From NCBI GenBank assembly GCA_045128735.1, contig JBGVRT010000087.1, positions 1 to 28,571 on the forward strand: a stretch of 28,571 nt of DNA. The letters are read 5' to 3'. Source of the stretch: RGIG8775 sp045128735. GTDB lineage: Bacteria; Bacillota; Clostridia; Oscillospirales; CAG-272. Below the pieces are notes generated by a model that worked only from the letters and a program-made list of their open reading frames with translations, was not told the DNA's origin and searched no databases. Positions within the stretch are counted from its first letter, which is position 1; the number at the start of each line of letters is the position of its first letter. The position numbers and the translations under genes were made by a program. This document shows positions 8,460 to 15,230 of this stretch, one piece after another.

Positions 8460-9370
8460 TTTTCTTCCCTTCTTTCATATGTCCACCCCTCACCGCCTAT
8501 TTCGTGAGCGCGGTGCACCGTTATAAATGCCTTTTTGTCGGCTCTGCCTATTATACTCATAAGCTCGCCGTATTGGTTTTTTGAAAAAATAACCGAAAGC
8601 ATCTGCTTCTTTTCTCTGCTGTACGCACCCGTAACCTCTATAAGCGTTGCGGTGCGGTAAAGCCTTTCTATAACATTTTTTCCAATCTCCTCGCAGTTAC
8701 CGCTTATTATCCGCGCCTCAAACGCCTGCGAGCCACCGAGGAATATCCTGTCAACCGCCATTGCGCTGACAAGAGCAGAGATAACGCCAAGAATTGCAAG
8801 CACCATATCGCCTATAACAAAAATTCCAAGCGCAACCGCCGCCGCGTCTATGCAAAAAATCACCACCGAGCTTCTCGCGCGCCTGAAATATTTGCAGATA
8901 ATAAACGCGGGAATGTCCACGCCACCCGTAGAGCCACCCCCAAGAAAGGTCAGCGCGCATCCCGTCCCCACGAAAAGTCCGCCCGAAAGAGCCGAAACGA
9001 GCAACGCAAGCTGAGGATATCCGCTTGAGGTAAGGTCGAAAAATCCGCCAAACACCCCCGAGTCCGCAAGCCTTGAAAACAGCGATATTCCCACGGGATA
9101 AAGCGCCGTTGAGACAAGGGTTTTCACCGCAAATCCCCTGCCGAGCACCGCAAGCCCCAAGAAGAAAAGCGACCAGGTAAAAACCGTTATAAGCAGGTCC
9201 ACCGACACCGCACCGCCCACGGCACGGCTCAGGGCAATAGCAAATCCCGACACACCGCCCACCACAAGGTCAAACGGAATAATAAAAACCGCGGTTCCAA
9301 ACGACAGCACAAGCGTTCCGCAAATCACAAGAAAAAGTCTTTTTGTTAGTTCATTTTTTCGCTTTTTCAT
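8456..9370 (-). CDS. YitT-family membrane protein with DUF2179 domain
   Basis: 304 residues. Several hydrophobic segments occupy residues about 10-215, including the family signatures IIPFDLVVGGVSGFA and TFLGGGSTGGVDIPA. A C-terminal soluble DUF2179 domain covers about 220-300. Proteins of this family (YitT, YpjC, YxkD, YebE types in Bacillus) are conserved in Firmicutes but their transport function is not established. The start has GGAGGG four bases upstream. It is the first gene behind the consensus promoter at 9434-9462 and leads a five-gene unit down to the anti-sigma factor. The end of the gene carries GAAGGGAAG, which serves as ribosome site for the overlapping HAD gene. Confidence 0.9.
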   Translation of the reverse strand: MKKRKNELTKRLFLVICGTLVLSFGTAVFIIPFDLVVGGVSGFAIALSRAVGGAVSVDLLITVFTWSLFFLGLAVLGRGFAVKTLVSTALYPVGISLFSRLADSGVFGGFFDLTSSGYPQLALLVSALSGGLFVGTGCALTFLGGGSTGGVDIPAFIICKYFRRARSSVVIFCIDAAAVALGIFVIGDMVLAILGVISALVSAMAVDRIFLGGSQAFEARIISGNCEEIGKNVIERLYRTATLIEVTGAYSREKKQMLSVIFSKNQYGELMSIIGRADKKAFITVHRAHEIGGEGWTYERREEK

Positions 9371-9433
9371 AAATCCCTCCGAAATTATTATATATTATGC
9401 CCAAATTCAGAAGGAATTTATATCTTCAGGCTT

Positions 9434-9462
9434 ATTATAACATAGCAAAAAAGCATTGTCAA
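9434..9462 (-). promoter_or_regulatory. Consensus sigma-A promoter of the YitT-to-anti-sigma operon
   Basis: The minus strand has TTGACA (9462-9457), a 17-base spacer and TATAAT (9439-9434): a perfect consensus. The predicted leader is about 57 bases. Confidence 0.9.
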
Positions 9463-9530
9463 GCAGAGAAAATGGTGAAAATACACAAAAAGGCTCTTAA
9501 TATGTGTTAAAATTTCGTTATTTGGAGTAT

Positions 9531-9559
9531 TTATTTCGAGGGGTAAAATCGTGTATAAT
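9531..9559 (+). promoter_or_regulatory. Probable promoter of typA
   Basis: TATAAT at 9554-9559 lies 39 bases before the TTG start; the matching -35 (TTATTT at 9531) is poor. The -10 is clear; the -35 is uncertain. Confidence 0.5.
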
Positions 9560-9597
9560 ATATAAGTTAGAGAAAAATAAAATTAAGGAGAACGGCA

Positions 9598-11433
9598 TTG
9601 ATCAGAGAAGATTTGAGAAACGTAGCCATTATTGCCCACGTTGACCACGGAAAGACCACACTTGTGGACGAAATGCTCAAGCAGGGCGGCGCGTACAGAG
9701 AGAACCAGGCAACCGAAGAAAGAGTTATGGACAGCAATGCCCTTGAAAAAGAACGCGGAATCACTATTCTTGCAAAGAATACCGCCGTTCACTACAAAGA
9801 CGTAAAAATTAACCTTATCGACACCCCCGGTCACGCCGATTTCGGCGGCGAGGTTGAGCGTATCCTCAAAATGGTTAACGGAGTTATCCTCCTTGTTGAC
9901 GCGGCTGAGGGTCCTATGCCCCAGACACGATTCGTGCTTCAGAAGGCACTTTCACTCAACCACCGCGTTATCGTTGTTATCAACAAAATAGACAAGCCCG
10001 ACGCCCGTATAGGCGAGGTCGAGGACGAGATACTTGAGCTTCTTATCGACCTTGGAGCAAACGACGAGCAGCTTGACAGCCCTATGCTCTACTGCTCGGG
10101 CAGAGCAGGCACAGCAACCGAGGACCCCACTGTTGAGGGTACAAATCTTGTTCCCCTCTTTGACAAGATCCTCGATTACATCCCCGCCCCCGGCGGAGAC
10201 GAGGACGGTGAGCTTCAGCTTCTCGTTTCGTCAATTGACTATAACGACTACGTAGGACGTATCGGTATAGGTCGTATAGAGCGCGGTATGATAAAGAAAA
10301 ATCAAGACGCTTACGTCTGCAACTATCACACAGGAGCTACACCAAAGCGCACAAAGATAGTCGCCATTTTCCAGATAGACGGCCTTGTAAGAACTCCCGT
10401 TGACGAGGCAAAGGTAGGCGATATCGTCTGCTTCTCGGGCGCAGAGGCGATTACAATCGGCGATACCATCACAAGCCTTAACGCCCCCGAGCCCCTTGAA
10501 TTTGTCAAAGTCAGCGAGCCTACACTTGAAATGACCTTTGCGGTCAACACAAGCCCCTTTGCGGGACGTGAAGGCAAATTTGTTACATCCCGTCAGCTCC
10601 GCGACAGACTCTACAGAGAGCTTCTTAAGGACGTTTCGCTTCGCGTTACCGACGGCGAGACAACCGAGGAATTTAAGGTTGCGGGCAGAGGCGAAATGCA
10701 CCTTTCTATTCTTATCGAGAATATGCGCCGCGAGGGCTTTGAGCTTTGCTGCTCCAATCCCCGAGTGCTTTACAAGGAGATTGACGGCGAAAAGTGCGAG
10801 CCTATGGAGCGCGTTGTGCTTGACGTTCCCACCGAGTACGTGGGCGCGGTTGTTGAAAAGCTTGGACGCCGCAAGGGCGACCTGCTTGAAATGTCTCCCG
10901 TGGGCAACCGCACAAAAATCGAGTACATCATTCCCGCCCGCGGCCTGTTCGGCTACCGCTCGGAGTTCCTTACCGACACCCACGGCGAGGGTATTATGAA
11001 CTCTATTTTTGAGGGCTATCAGCCCTACAGAGGCGAGATAGTAATGAGATTTACAGGCTCGCTTATCGCGTCCGAGGACGGCGAGACCACACGTTACGGA
11101 CTCTTTAATACGCAGGAGCGCGGAACTATGTTCGTAGGTCCTCAGACTCCCGTTTACGAGGGTATGATAGTTGGCGAGAACCCCAAAAATGAGGATATCG
11201 CAATAAATCCCTGTAAGAAGAAACAGCTCACCGCTATCCGCTCGGCGGGCGCGGACGAAAAGCTTTTGCTTACTCCCCCCGTTATCTTCAGCCTTGAGGA
11301 AGCTATCGAGTTTATCAACGATGACGAGCTTATCGAGGTAACGCCCAAGTCTATAAGACTTCGTAAAAAGATACTCAATAACGAGCTTCGTATGAAAGCC
11401 GTAATGAAGGCGCGCAGAGAAGCGGCAAAATAA
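9598..11433 (+). CDS. typA: Ribosome-associated translational GTPase TypA/BipA
   Basis: 611 residues, full family length. The start is TTG at 9598, seven bases after AAGGAG; no in-frame ATG gives a complete G1 motif. G-domain motifs are clear: G1 AHVDHGKTT (13-21), the switch region RGITI, G3 DTPGHADF, and G4 NKID followed by KPDARIGEV. Elongation-factor-like domains II, III and V follow, then the TypA-specific C-terminal domain (about 480-600, with RYGLFNTQERGTMFVGP). It binds the ribosome in place of EF-G/LepA and is known in other bacteria for roles in cold growth, stress and 50S assembly. It stands alone, between a divergent promoter region and the tRNA-Gln. Identification is firm. Confidence 0.97.
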   Translation: MIREDLRNVAIIAHVDHGKTTLVDEMLKQGGAYRENQATEERVMDSNALEKERGITILAKNTAVHYKDVKINLIDTPGHADFGGEVERILKMVNGVILLVDAAEGPMPQTRFVLQKALSLNHRVIVVINKIDKPDARIGEVEDEILELLIDLGANDEQLDSPMLYCSGRAGTATEDPTVEGTNLVPLFDKILDYIPAPGGDEDGELQLLVSSIDYNDYVGRIGIGRIERGMIKKNQDAYVCNYHTGATPKRTKIVAIFQIDGLVRTPVDEAKVGDIVCFSGAEAITIGDTITSLNAPEPLEFVKVSEPTLEMTFAVNTSPFAGREGKFVTSRQLRDRLYRELLKDVSLRVTDGETTEEFKVAGRGEMHLSILIENMRREGFELCCSNPRVLYKEIDGEKCEPMERVVLDVPTEYVGAVVEKLGRRKGDLLEMSPVGNRTKIEYIIPARGLFGYRSEFLTDTHGEGIMNSIFEGYQPYRGEIVMRFTGSLIASEDGETTRYGLFNTQERGTMFVGPQTPVYEGMIVGENPKNEDIAINPCKKKQLTAIRSAGADEKLLLTPPVIFSLEEAIEFINDDELIEVTPKSIRLRKKILNNELRMKAVMKARREAAK

Positions 11434-11454
11434 CCGCCTGCCGGACGGGCAAAA

Positions 11455-11530
11455 GGTCAGCACTCTGTTGTTTGCGCAAACATAGCAATACGCAACTCAC
11501 TCCTCGGCTAAACGCCGAGGAGTTTGCTTT
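11455..11530 (+). repeat. Diverged copy of the end repeat, with a hairpin after typA
   Basis: This stretch matches the 28478-28542 arm with several changes: GTTGTTTG, CGCA and ACTCCTCGGCTAAAC are shared. It contains a strong hairpin, ACTCCTCGGC-5 nt-GCCGAGGAGT (11499-11523), followed by TTGCTTT, so it may double as the typA terminator. Confidence 0.6.
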
Positions 11531-11559
11531 GGGTAAACGACAAATCAAATTGATGCACT

Positions 11560-11647
11560 GTAGGGGCGACCATTGGTCGTCCGCCCACAAACAAATGTCT
11601 AAATAAGACAAAATTGGTACAACCATACAACGTCTACACCAATTTTA
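11560..11647. repeat. Two further small palindromes before tRNA-Gln
   Basis: GGGCGACC-ATT-GGTCGTCCGCCC (11564-11586) is an imperfect hairpin in the GTAGGGGCGACCA style common in clostridial intergenic DNA. AAAATTGGT (11610-11618) and ACCAATTTT (11638-11646) form a second inverted pair that resembles a degenerate form of the GATAAATTGGTGTTT terminal repeat. No gene is seen between 11434 and 11725. Confidence 0.5.
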
Positions 11648-11682
11648 TTTTCCCACATTCCCACATTTTACAAAAAACCATC

Positions 11683-11711
11683 TTGACAAATGGAAATATG
11701 TTTGGTATAAT
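11683..11711 (+). promoter_or_regulatory. Consensus promoter of tRNA-Gln
   Basis: TTGACA (11683-11688), 17 bases, TATAAT (11706-11711), 14 bases before the mature tRNA. This is a perfect sigma-A consensus, as expected for a stable RNA gene. Confidence 0.92.
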
Positions 11712-11725
11712 AATAAAGTTAATAT

Positions 11726-11800
11726 TGGGATGTCGCCAAGCGGTAAGGCACCAGACTTTGACTCTGGCATTCGTCGGTTCAAATCCGGCCATCCCAGCCA
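11726..11800 (+). tRNA. trnQ: tRNA-Gln (anticodon UUG)
   Basis: A complete cloverleaf. The acceptor stem is TGGGATG/CATCCCA, the D-arm GCC/GGC, the anticodon stem CCAGA/TCTGG with loop CTTTGAC (anticodon TTG at 11758-11760), and the T-arm GTCGG-TTCAAAT-CCGGC. G is the discriminator and CCA is encoded at 11798-11800. It is a single-gene transcription unit with a consensus promoter and a strong terminator directly behind it. Confidence 0.96.
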
Positions 11801-11843
11801 ACAATAAGCGGGGCAACAAAGTTGCCCCGCTTATTGTTGTTTT
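11801..11843 (+). terminator. Terminator of tRNA-Gln
   Basis: A perfect 17-bp stem (11801-11817 with 11821-11837) and AAA loop begins immediately after the encoded CCA and is followed by TGTTTTG. Confidence 0.93.
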
Positions 11844-11934
11844 GAGCATTGACGTTTTGAACTTCCGTTCCGAAGGAATGGCAGACTTGCGCAAGGTGTT
11901 TTTCGGTTTAGCTGAATTAACTTTATTGTAAAGG

Positions 11935-11963
11935 TTGAAAAGTAATAGGTTTTATGGTATAAT
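11935..11963 (+). promoter_or_regulatory. Promoter of the small-membrane-protein / binding-protein operon
   Basis: TTGAAA (11935-11940), 17 bases, TATAAT (11958-11963), 27 bases before the ATG at 11991. Confidence 0.85.
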
Positions 11964-11990
11964 GGAGTAAAGCCATAAAGGAGGAATTTT

Positions 11991-12242
11991 ATGTTCGGCA
12001 TATTTATTTACGACCTTTTGTTTTTTGCGATACCTACAGTAATTCTTGCGTTTTTCGGCGTCAGCCTTTACCGCTATCTTCACGCCAAGCGACAGAACAA
12101 GAAAGCTCCCGACAGCTTCAGCTCTGAGGAGTTAAACAGGCGTGGAATTTTTCTTGCCGTTACCTCTATCATTGCGGGTGCTCTTCTTTTGGTCGTGATT
12201 GGCTTCACCGCCCTAATCTTTATGGCGGTTGCCTTTATGTGA
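11991..12242 (+). CDS. Small membrane protein, 83 residues
   Basis: Two hydrophobic segments, about residues 6-28 and 54-80, are joined by a polar basic loop (HAKRQNKKAPDSF). It has a strong AAAGGAGG ribosome site seven bases before the ATG and is the first gene after a good promoter. The next small gene follows after seven bases. It has no motif I recognise. Its position ahead of a membrane-anchored PstS-like protein suggests a shared membrane complex; this is inference. Confidence 0.8.
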   Translation: MFGIFIYDLLFFAIPTVILAFFGVSLYRYLHAKRQNKKAPDSFSSEELNRRGIFLAVTSIIAGALLLVVIGFTALIFMAVAFM

Positions 12243-12249
12243 GGTTGCC

Positions 12250-12390
12250 ATGAAAGAAAAGAACTTCTACAAAATTTTGTTTGCCGTGACCGCCCTCTGC
12301 GTAACCTTGACGGTGGCGCATTTTATCTATGCGGTCTACGCCTACAATCACTGCTCGATAATTTACTTTATCGGAAAGGAGCTGTGGTAG
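12250..12390 (+). CDS. Very small membrane protein, 46 residues
   Basis: The frame MKEKNFYKILFAVTALCVTL... has one hydrophobic segment (about residues 8-32) and a short tail ending GKELW. TGAGG lies five bases before the ATG. It stops at TAG (12388-12390), and one GCT codon later, in the same frame, begins the ATG of the PstS-like gene, so the two are separated by a single stop. GGAAAGGAG near its end supplies the ribosome site for the next gene. It could be a real small protein, or an N-terminal part of the next protein if the TAG is misread or erroneous. Confidence 0.6.
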   Translation: MKEKNFYKILFAVTALCVTLTVAHFIYAVYAYNHCSIIYFIGKELW

Positions 12391-12393
12391 GCT

Positions 12394-13380
12394 ATGAAAC
12401 TAAAAAAACAAATAGCGGTCATTACCGCCGTTGTCGTTCTCTTTGCGGCATTCAATCTCAGCATGTACGCTCTGCTGACGGCGCGGCTTTCCAACAATTT
12501 CAGCGGTGCAACACAAGCGCAGATGATAGACGTTGGCAGTTACCTGCCCCACACCGAAGGCTCAAATCTGCCCGATATCGGGTCATCGCTCAGGCTTTCG
12601 GGCGAGCTTCCCGTGCTTGACGGCGCGGCGGCTCTCGTGCCCGTATATGCCGCAATTATCGACAGCATTTACCCCGAGGGGTGCGTCACATACGAGGGCG
12701 GTGAATTTTCGGACGACAATTATTACGGTGAAAATTTCGCCAAGGACAGCGCGATGCAATACAAAAACACGGTGCGCGGCTACAAGGCTATCGTTGACGG
12801 CGAAACCGACGTATTTTTCTCTGCCGCGCCCTCAGAGGCGCAAAAGCAATACGCCGCCGACTGCGGCGTTGAGCTTGTATACGTTCCCGTGGGTCTTGAG
12901 GGCTTTGTTTTCTTTGTAAACAAAAACAATCCCGTAGAAAACCTCACCGCCGAGCAGATTCGCAAAATATACGCCTGCGAATACACAAATTGGTTGGAGG
13001 TTGGAGGCGCGCGCCGAATCATCAACCCAATAACAAGGCTTGAGGGAAGCGGAAGTCAGACGGCATTCGAGTCGTTTATGGGCGACCGCGAGATAGGCAG
13101 AAAGTCGCTTTTTTCCATAACGGGCGGCTCTATCGGCTTTTCGTTCAGATACTATATGGACGGCATTGTGGATAACGGCGAGGTGAAAATGCTGTCGCTT
13201 AACGGAGTCTACCCGAGCGCGGAGAATATCAAAAACCGAAGCTATCCCATAGTAGCGCAATTCTACGCCGTATACCGCGCTGACAACAAAAACGAAAATA
13301 TCCCGATTTTGATTGATTGGCTTCTCTCCGCCGAGGGTCAAGAGCTTATCGAGCAGTGTGGGTACGTGGGGGTAGAATAA
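12394..13380 (+). CDS. Membrane-anchored PstS-like substrate-binding protein
   Basis: 328 residues. An N-terminal hydrophobic segment (about 7-28, IAVITAVVVLFAAF) lacks a lipobox cysteine, so it is more likely a membrane anchor than a lipoprotein signal. The rest resembles the phosphate-binding PBP-like fold: LDGAAALVPVYAAI near residue 76, VDVFFSA-type lobe contacts (ETDVFFSAAPSEAQ), VPVGLEGFVFFVNKNNPVENL, the EQIRKIYACEYTNWLEVGG motif and GSGSQTAFESFM, then a C-terminal INWLLS-like helix. The normal role is to bind phosphate or another oxyanion outside the cell. No pstC/A/B genes are near, and two tiny membrane proteins precede it in the operon, so a sensing or stand-alone function is possible. 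A terminator follows at 13426. Confidence 0.87.
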   Translation: MKLKKQIAVITAVVVLFAAFNLSMYALLTARLSNNFSGATQAQMIDVGSYLPHTEGSNLPDIGSSLRLSGELPVLDGAAALVPVYAAIIDSIYPEGCVTYEGGEFSDDNYYGENFAKDSAMQYKNTVRGYKAIVDGETDVFFSAAPSEAQKQYAADCGVELVYVPVGLEGFVFFVNKNNPVENLTAEQIRKIYACEYTNWLEVGGARRIINPITRLEGSGSQTAFESFMGDREIGRKSLFSITGGSIGFSFRYYMDGIVDNGEVKMLSLNGVYPSAENIKNRSYPIVAQFYAVYRADNKNENIPILIDWLLSAEGQELIEQCGYVGVE

Positions 13381-13425
13381 AGTACGTGCCGATCCCCCTA
13401 ATTCCTGTATCACGTTTTTATATGC

Positions 13426-13461
13426 AAAGGGCTGATTTCATCAAATCAGTCCCTTTTGTTT
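13426..13461 (+). terminator. Terminator of the PstS-like operon
   Basis: AAAGGGCTGATTT-loop-AAATCAGTCCCTTT followed by TGTTTTTC, 45 bases after the stop at 13380. Confidence 0.88.
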
Positions 13462-13473
13462 TTCTATTTGCAC

Positions 13474-13502
13474 TTGACTTTATTGGGATAATGTGTTAAA
13501 CT
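13474..13502 (+). promoter_or_regulatory. Extended -10 promoter of the GH28-like gene
   Basis: TTGACT (13474-13479), 17 bases, TAAACT (13497-13502) preceded by TGT, an extended -10 that offsets the weak hexamer. The start codon is at 13534. Confidence 0.6.
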
Positions 13503-13533
13503 TGTGATGATTACAGAGATTTGGAGGTTCAAT

Positions 13534-14835
13534 ATGAAACAGCTTTACAACGTAACCGATTACGGCGCGGTTGCAGGCTCAAGCGAGCTTCAGACCGCTA
13601 AAATACAGGCGGCAATTGACGCCGCATTTCTTGCGGGCGGCGGTGAGGTAGTCGTTCCCGCGGGCATTTTCAAGACCGCCACAATAAAGCTTCGCTCAAA
13701 CATCACGCTCCGTCTGCTTTCGGGCGCAGTACTTGACGGAAGCACCGACCCCGAGGACTACACCCATTTCCTTGACGACACGCTTGAGGTCTACGACCTC
13801 GAGGCTGAATCCGACCCCTATCTCGGAACTGCATATCTTACACGCCCTTGGTATAACTCTCTCATAAGAGCCTACAAGGCGAAAAATATCAAGATACTCG
13901 GTGAAAAGGACTCATTTATCTGCGGAAACGACGTCTTCAACCCCGAGGGCGAGGAGAATTACAGAGGTCCTCACGCCATTACCTTTGCCTGCTGCTCCAA
14001 TATTGAGTTTGCGGGCTACACGGTAAAGAACAGCGCGAATTTCGCCCACAACGCGCCCTGCTGTCAGAACATCTACGCTCACGACCTCACAGTTCTCGGC
14101 GGTCACGACGGTATTCACTTCAAATACAGCAAAAACGTGCTTATTGAAAACTGCGAATTTTACACGGGCGACGACTGCGTTGCAGGAATAGATACCGAAA
14201 ACGTGGTGGTAAGAAACTGTCTGCTTGACTGCGCTTGCAGTGCAATCCGTCTTGGCGGTAAGGATATTCTTATAGACAACTGCCGCACACATGCGCCCTC
14301 CCGCTACGGCTTCAGAGGAAGTCTGTCACCTGCGGAAAAGGCGGCGTCAGCCCCCACAAACGAAACGCACCGCCACACACAGCACACTCCGTTTCTTTAC
14401 TTTGCCTGCGGTAAAAAGCCGATTGAAAACGTGCAGGGCAACGTAATTATTCAGAACTGCGTTTTCGACCGCCCCAATTCCCTGTTCCGTCTGCGTTGGG
14501 GCAAGGACAAGTGGGTAACAAACCGCTCGCTCGTTGACGTTACCATAAGGAACTGCAAATGCCACGGCGTTTCGCTTCCCATTGACCTCTACTGTGACGA
14601 AAACGAGCCCTGCTCGCTCCGTCTTGAGGACGTTGAAATTTCGCCGCGCGAGGGTTGTGAGGACGCAATCTTTATGAACGCTCAGCACTTCAAGCAGATT
14701 TATTTTGAAAATGTGACGGTTACGGGCTACAATGACCCGACCATATTCACAACAACCGAGGGCGAGATTATTATGAAAAACTCCTCCCCCATAAAGGTAC
14801 AGCTTACCGACACGCTTAAGGACAGATACGTTTAA
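13534..14835 (+). CDS. GH28-like polygalacturonase / pectin-type glycoside hydrolase
   Basis: 433 residues from the ATG at 13534, which has GGAGG six bases upstream; an in-frame GTG at 13504 overlaps the promoter. The start (YNVTDYGAVAG...TAKIQAAIDAA) and the GGGEVVVPAGIF segment are typical of the right-handed beta-helix of GH28 and pectate-lyase-like proteins. GGHDGIHF (189-196) stands where NTDGID-like residues lie, and TGDDCVA (211-217) carries the catalytic aspartate pair. The usual GHG and RIK motifs are not obvious, so the exact subgroup is uncertain. No signal peptide is seen, so it should act inside the cell on imported pectin or rhamnogalacturonan fragments. It is transcribed alone, with its own promoter and terminator. 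Confidence 0.87.
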   Translation: MKQLYNVTDYGAVAGSSELQTAKIQAAIDAAFLAGGGEVVVPAGIFKTATIKLRSNITLRLLSGAVLDGSTDPEDYTHFLDDTLEVYDLEAESDPYLGTAYLTRPWYNSLIRAYKAKNIKILGEKDSFICGNDVFNPEGEENYRGPHAITFACCSNIEFAGYTVKNSANFAHNAPCCQNIYAHDLTVLGGHDGIHFKYSKNVLIENCEFYTGDDCVAGIDTENVVVRNCLLDCACSAIRLGGKDILIDNCRTHAPSRYGFRGSLSPAEKAASAPTNETHRHTQHTPFLYFACGKKPIENVQGNVIIQNCVFDRPNSLFRLRWGKDKWVTNRSLVDVTIRNCKCHGVSLPIDLYCDENEPCSLRLEDVEISPREGCEDAIFMNAQHFKQIYFENVTVTGYNDPTIFTTTEGEIIMKNSSPIKVQLTDTLKDRYV

Positions 14836-14841
14836 CCAAAT

Positions 14842-14877
14842 AAGGAGCTGATTCGTTAAGAATTCAGCTCCTTTTTT
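14842..14877 (+). terminator. Terminator of the GH28-like gene
   Basis: AAGGAGCTGATTC-loop-GAATTCAGCTCC followed by TTTTTTG, seven bases after the stop. The stem is almost the same as those at 335 and 20022. Confidence 0.93.
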
Positions 14878-14897
14878 GCGTGAAAAGATATGATACC

Positions 14898-15002
14898 GAT
14901 AAATTGGTGTTTAACGCACTATGTTCGCACAAACCGCCTCCTTTGCCTCCCTTGTCAAAGGGGGGCAAAGGAACGTGGCGCACCTTCAAACACCAATTTA
15001 TC
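14898..15002. repeat. 105-bp element with perfect 15-bp terminal inverted repeats
   Basis: The ends are GATAAATTGGTGTTT (14898-14912) and AAACACCAATTTATC (14988-15002). Inside lie GCACTATGTTCGCACAAAC, shared with 250-268 and the right-end repeat, and a palindrome-rich core (CCTTTGCCTCCCTTGTCAAA then GGGGGGCAAAGG) shared with 1-198. It has no coding capacity. It looks like a miniature inverted-repeat element; a clear target-site duplication is not visible. Confidence 0.75.
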
Positions 15003-15046
15003 CGCAACCCTGAAAAGTCATCTTCATTCCTCGCTGTTTTCACTCC

Positions 15047-15104
15047 AAAGCCGTCGAAAAACGACGGTTTTTTTCGGTTTCTTTCGCCCTTTTGGGCTTT
15101 TTTT
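15047..15104 (+). terminator. Two tandem terminators upstream of spoIIE
   Basis: CCGTCG-AAAAA-CGACGG plus seven T (15051-15074) and GCCC-TTTT-GGGC plus seven T (15086-15104). No gene lies between them and the GH28 terminator at 14842, so they either give back-up termination or end a short RNA carrying the 14898-15002 element. From 15105 to 15230 I see only possible Spo0A-like sites and the spoIIE ribosome site AGGAGGTC. Confidence 0.75.
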
Positions 15105-15230
15105 ACACAATTCCTATCCACTTCTGACCCATGGTGGGATTTTTTTACTCTTTTTGACAGACCTATTGCGACAATTATCAAATCTTATCATATAGTAAAA
15201 TAAGACTGAACCAAAACAGGAGGTCGAAAA

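Noticed and set aside
9371..9433. Riboswitch in the YitT leader
   Set aside because: The leader is only about 60 bases and shows just a short AT-rich hairpin, with no known aptamer motif.
13504..13533. GTG start ten codons upstream for the GH28-like gene
   Set aside because: It lies beside the -10 region and has no ribosome site, while the ATG at 13534 has GGAGG at proper distance.
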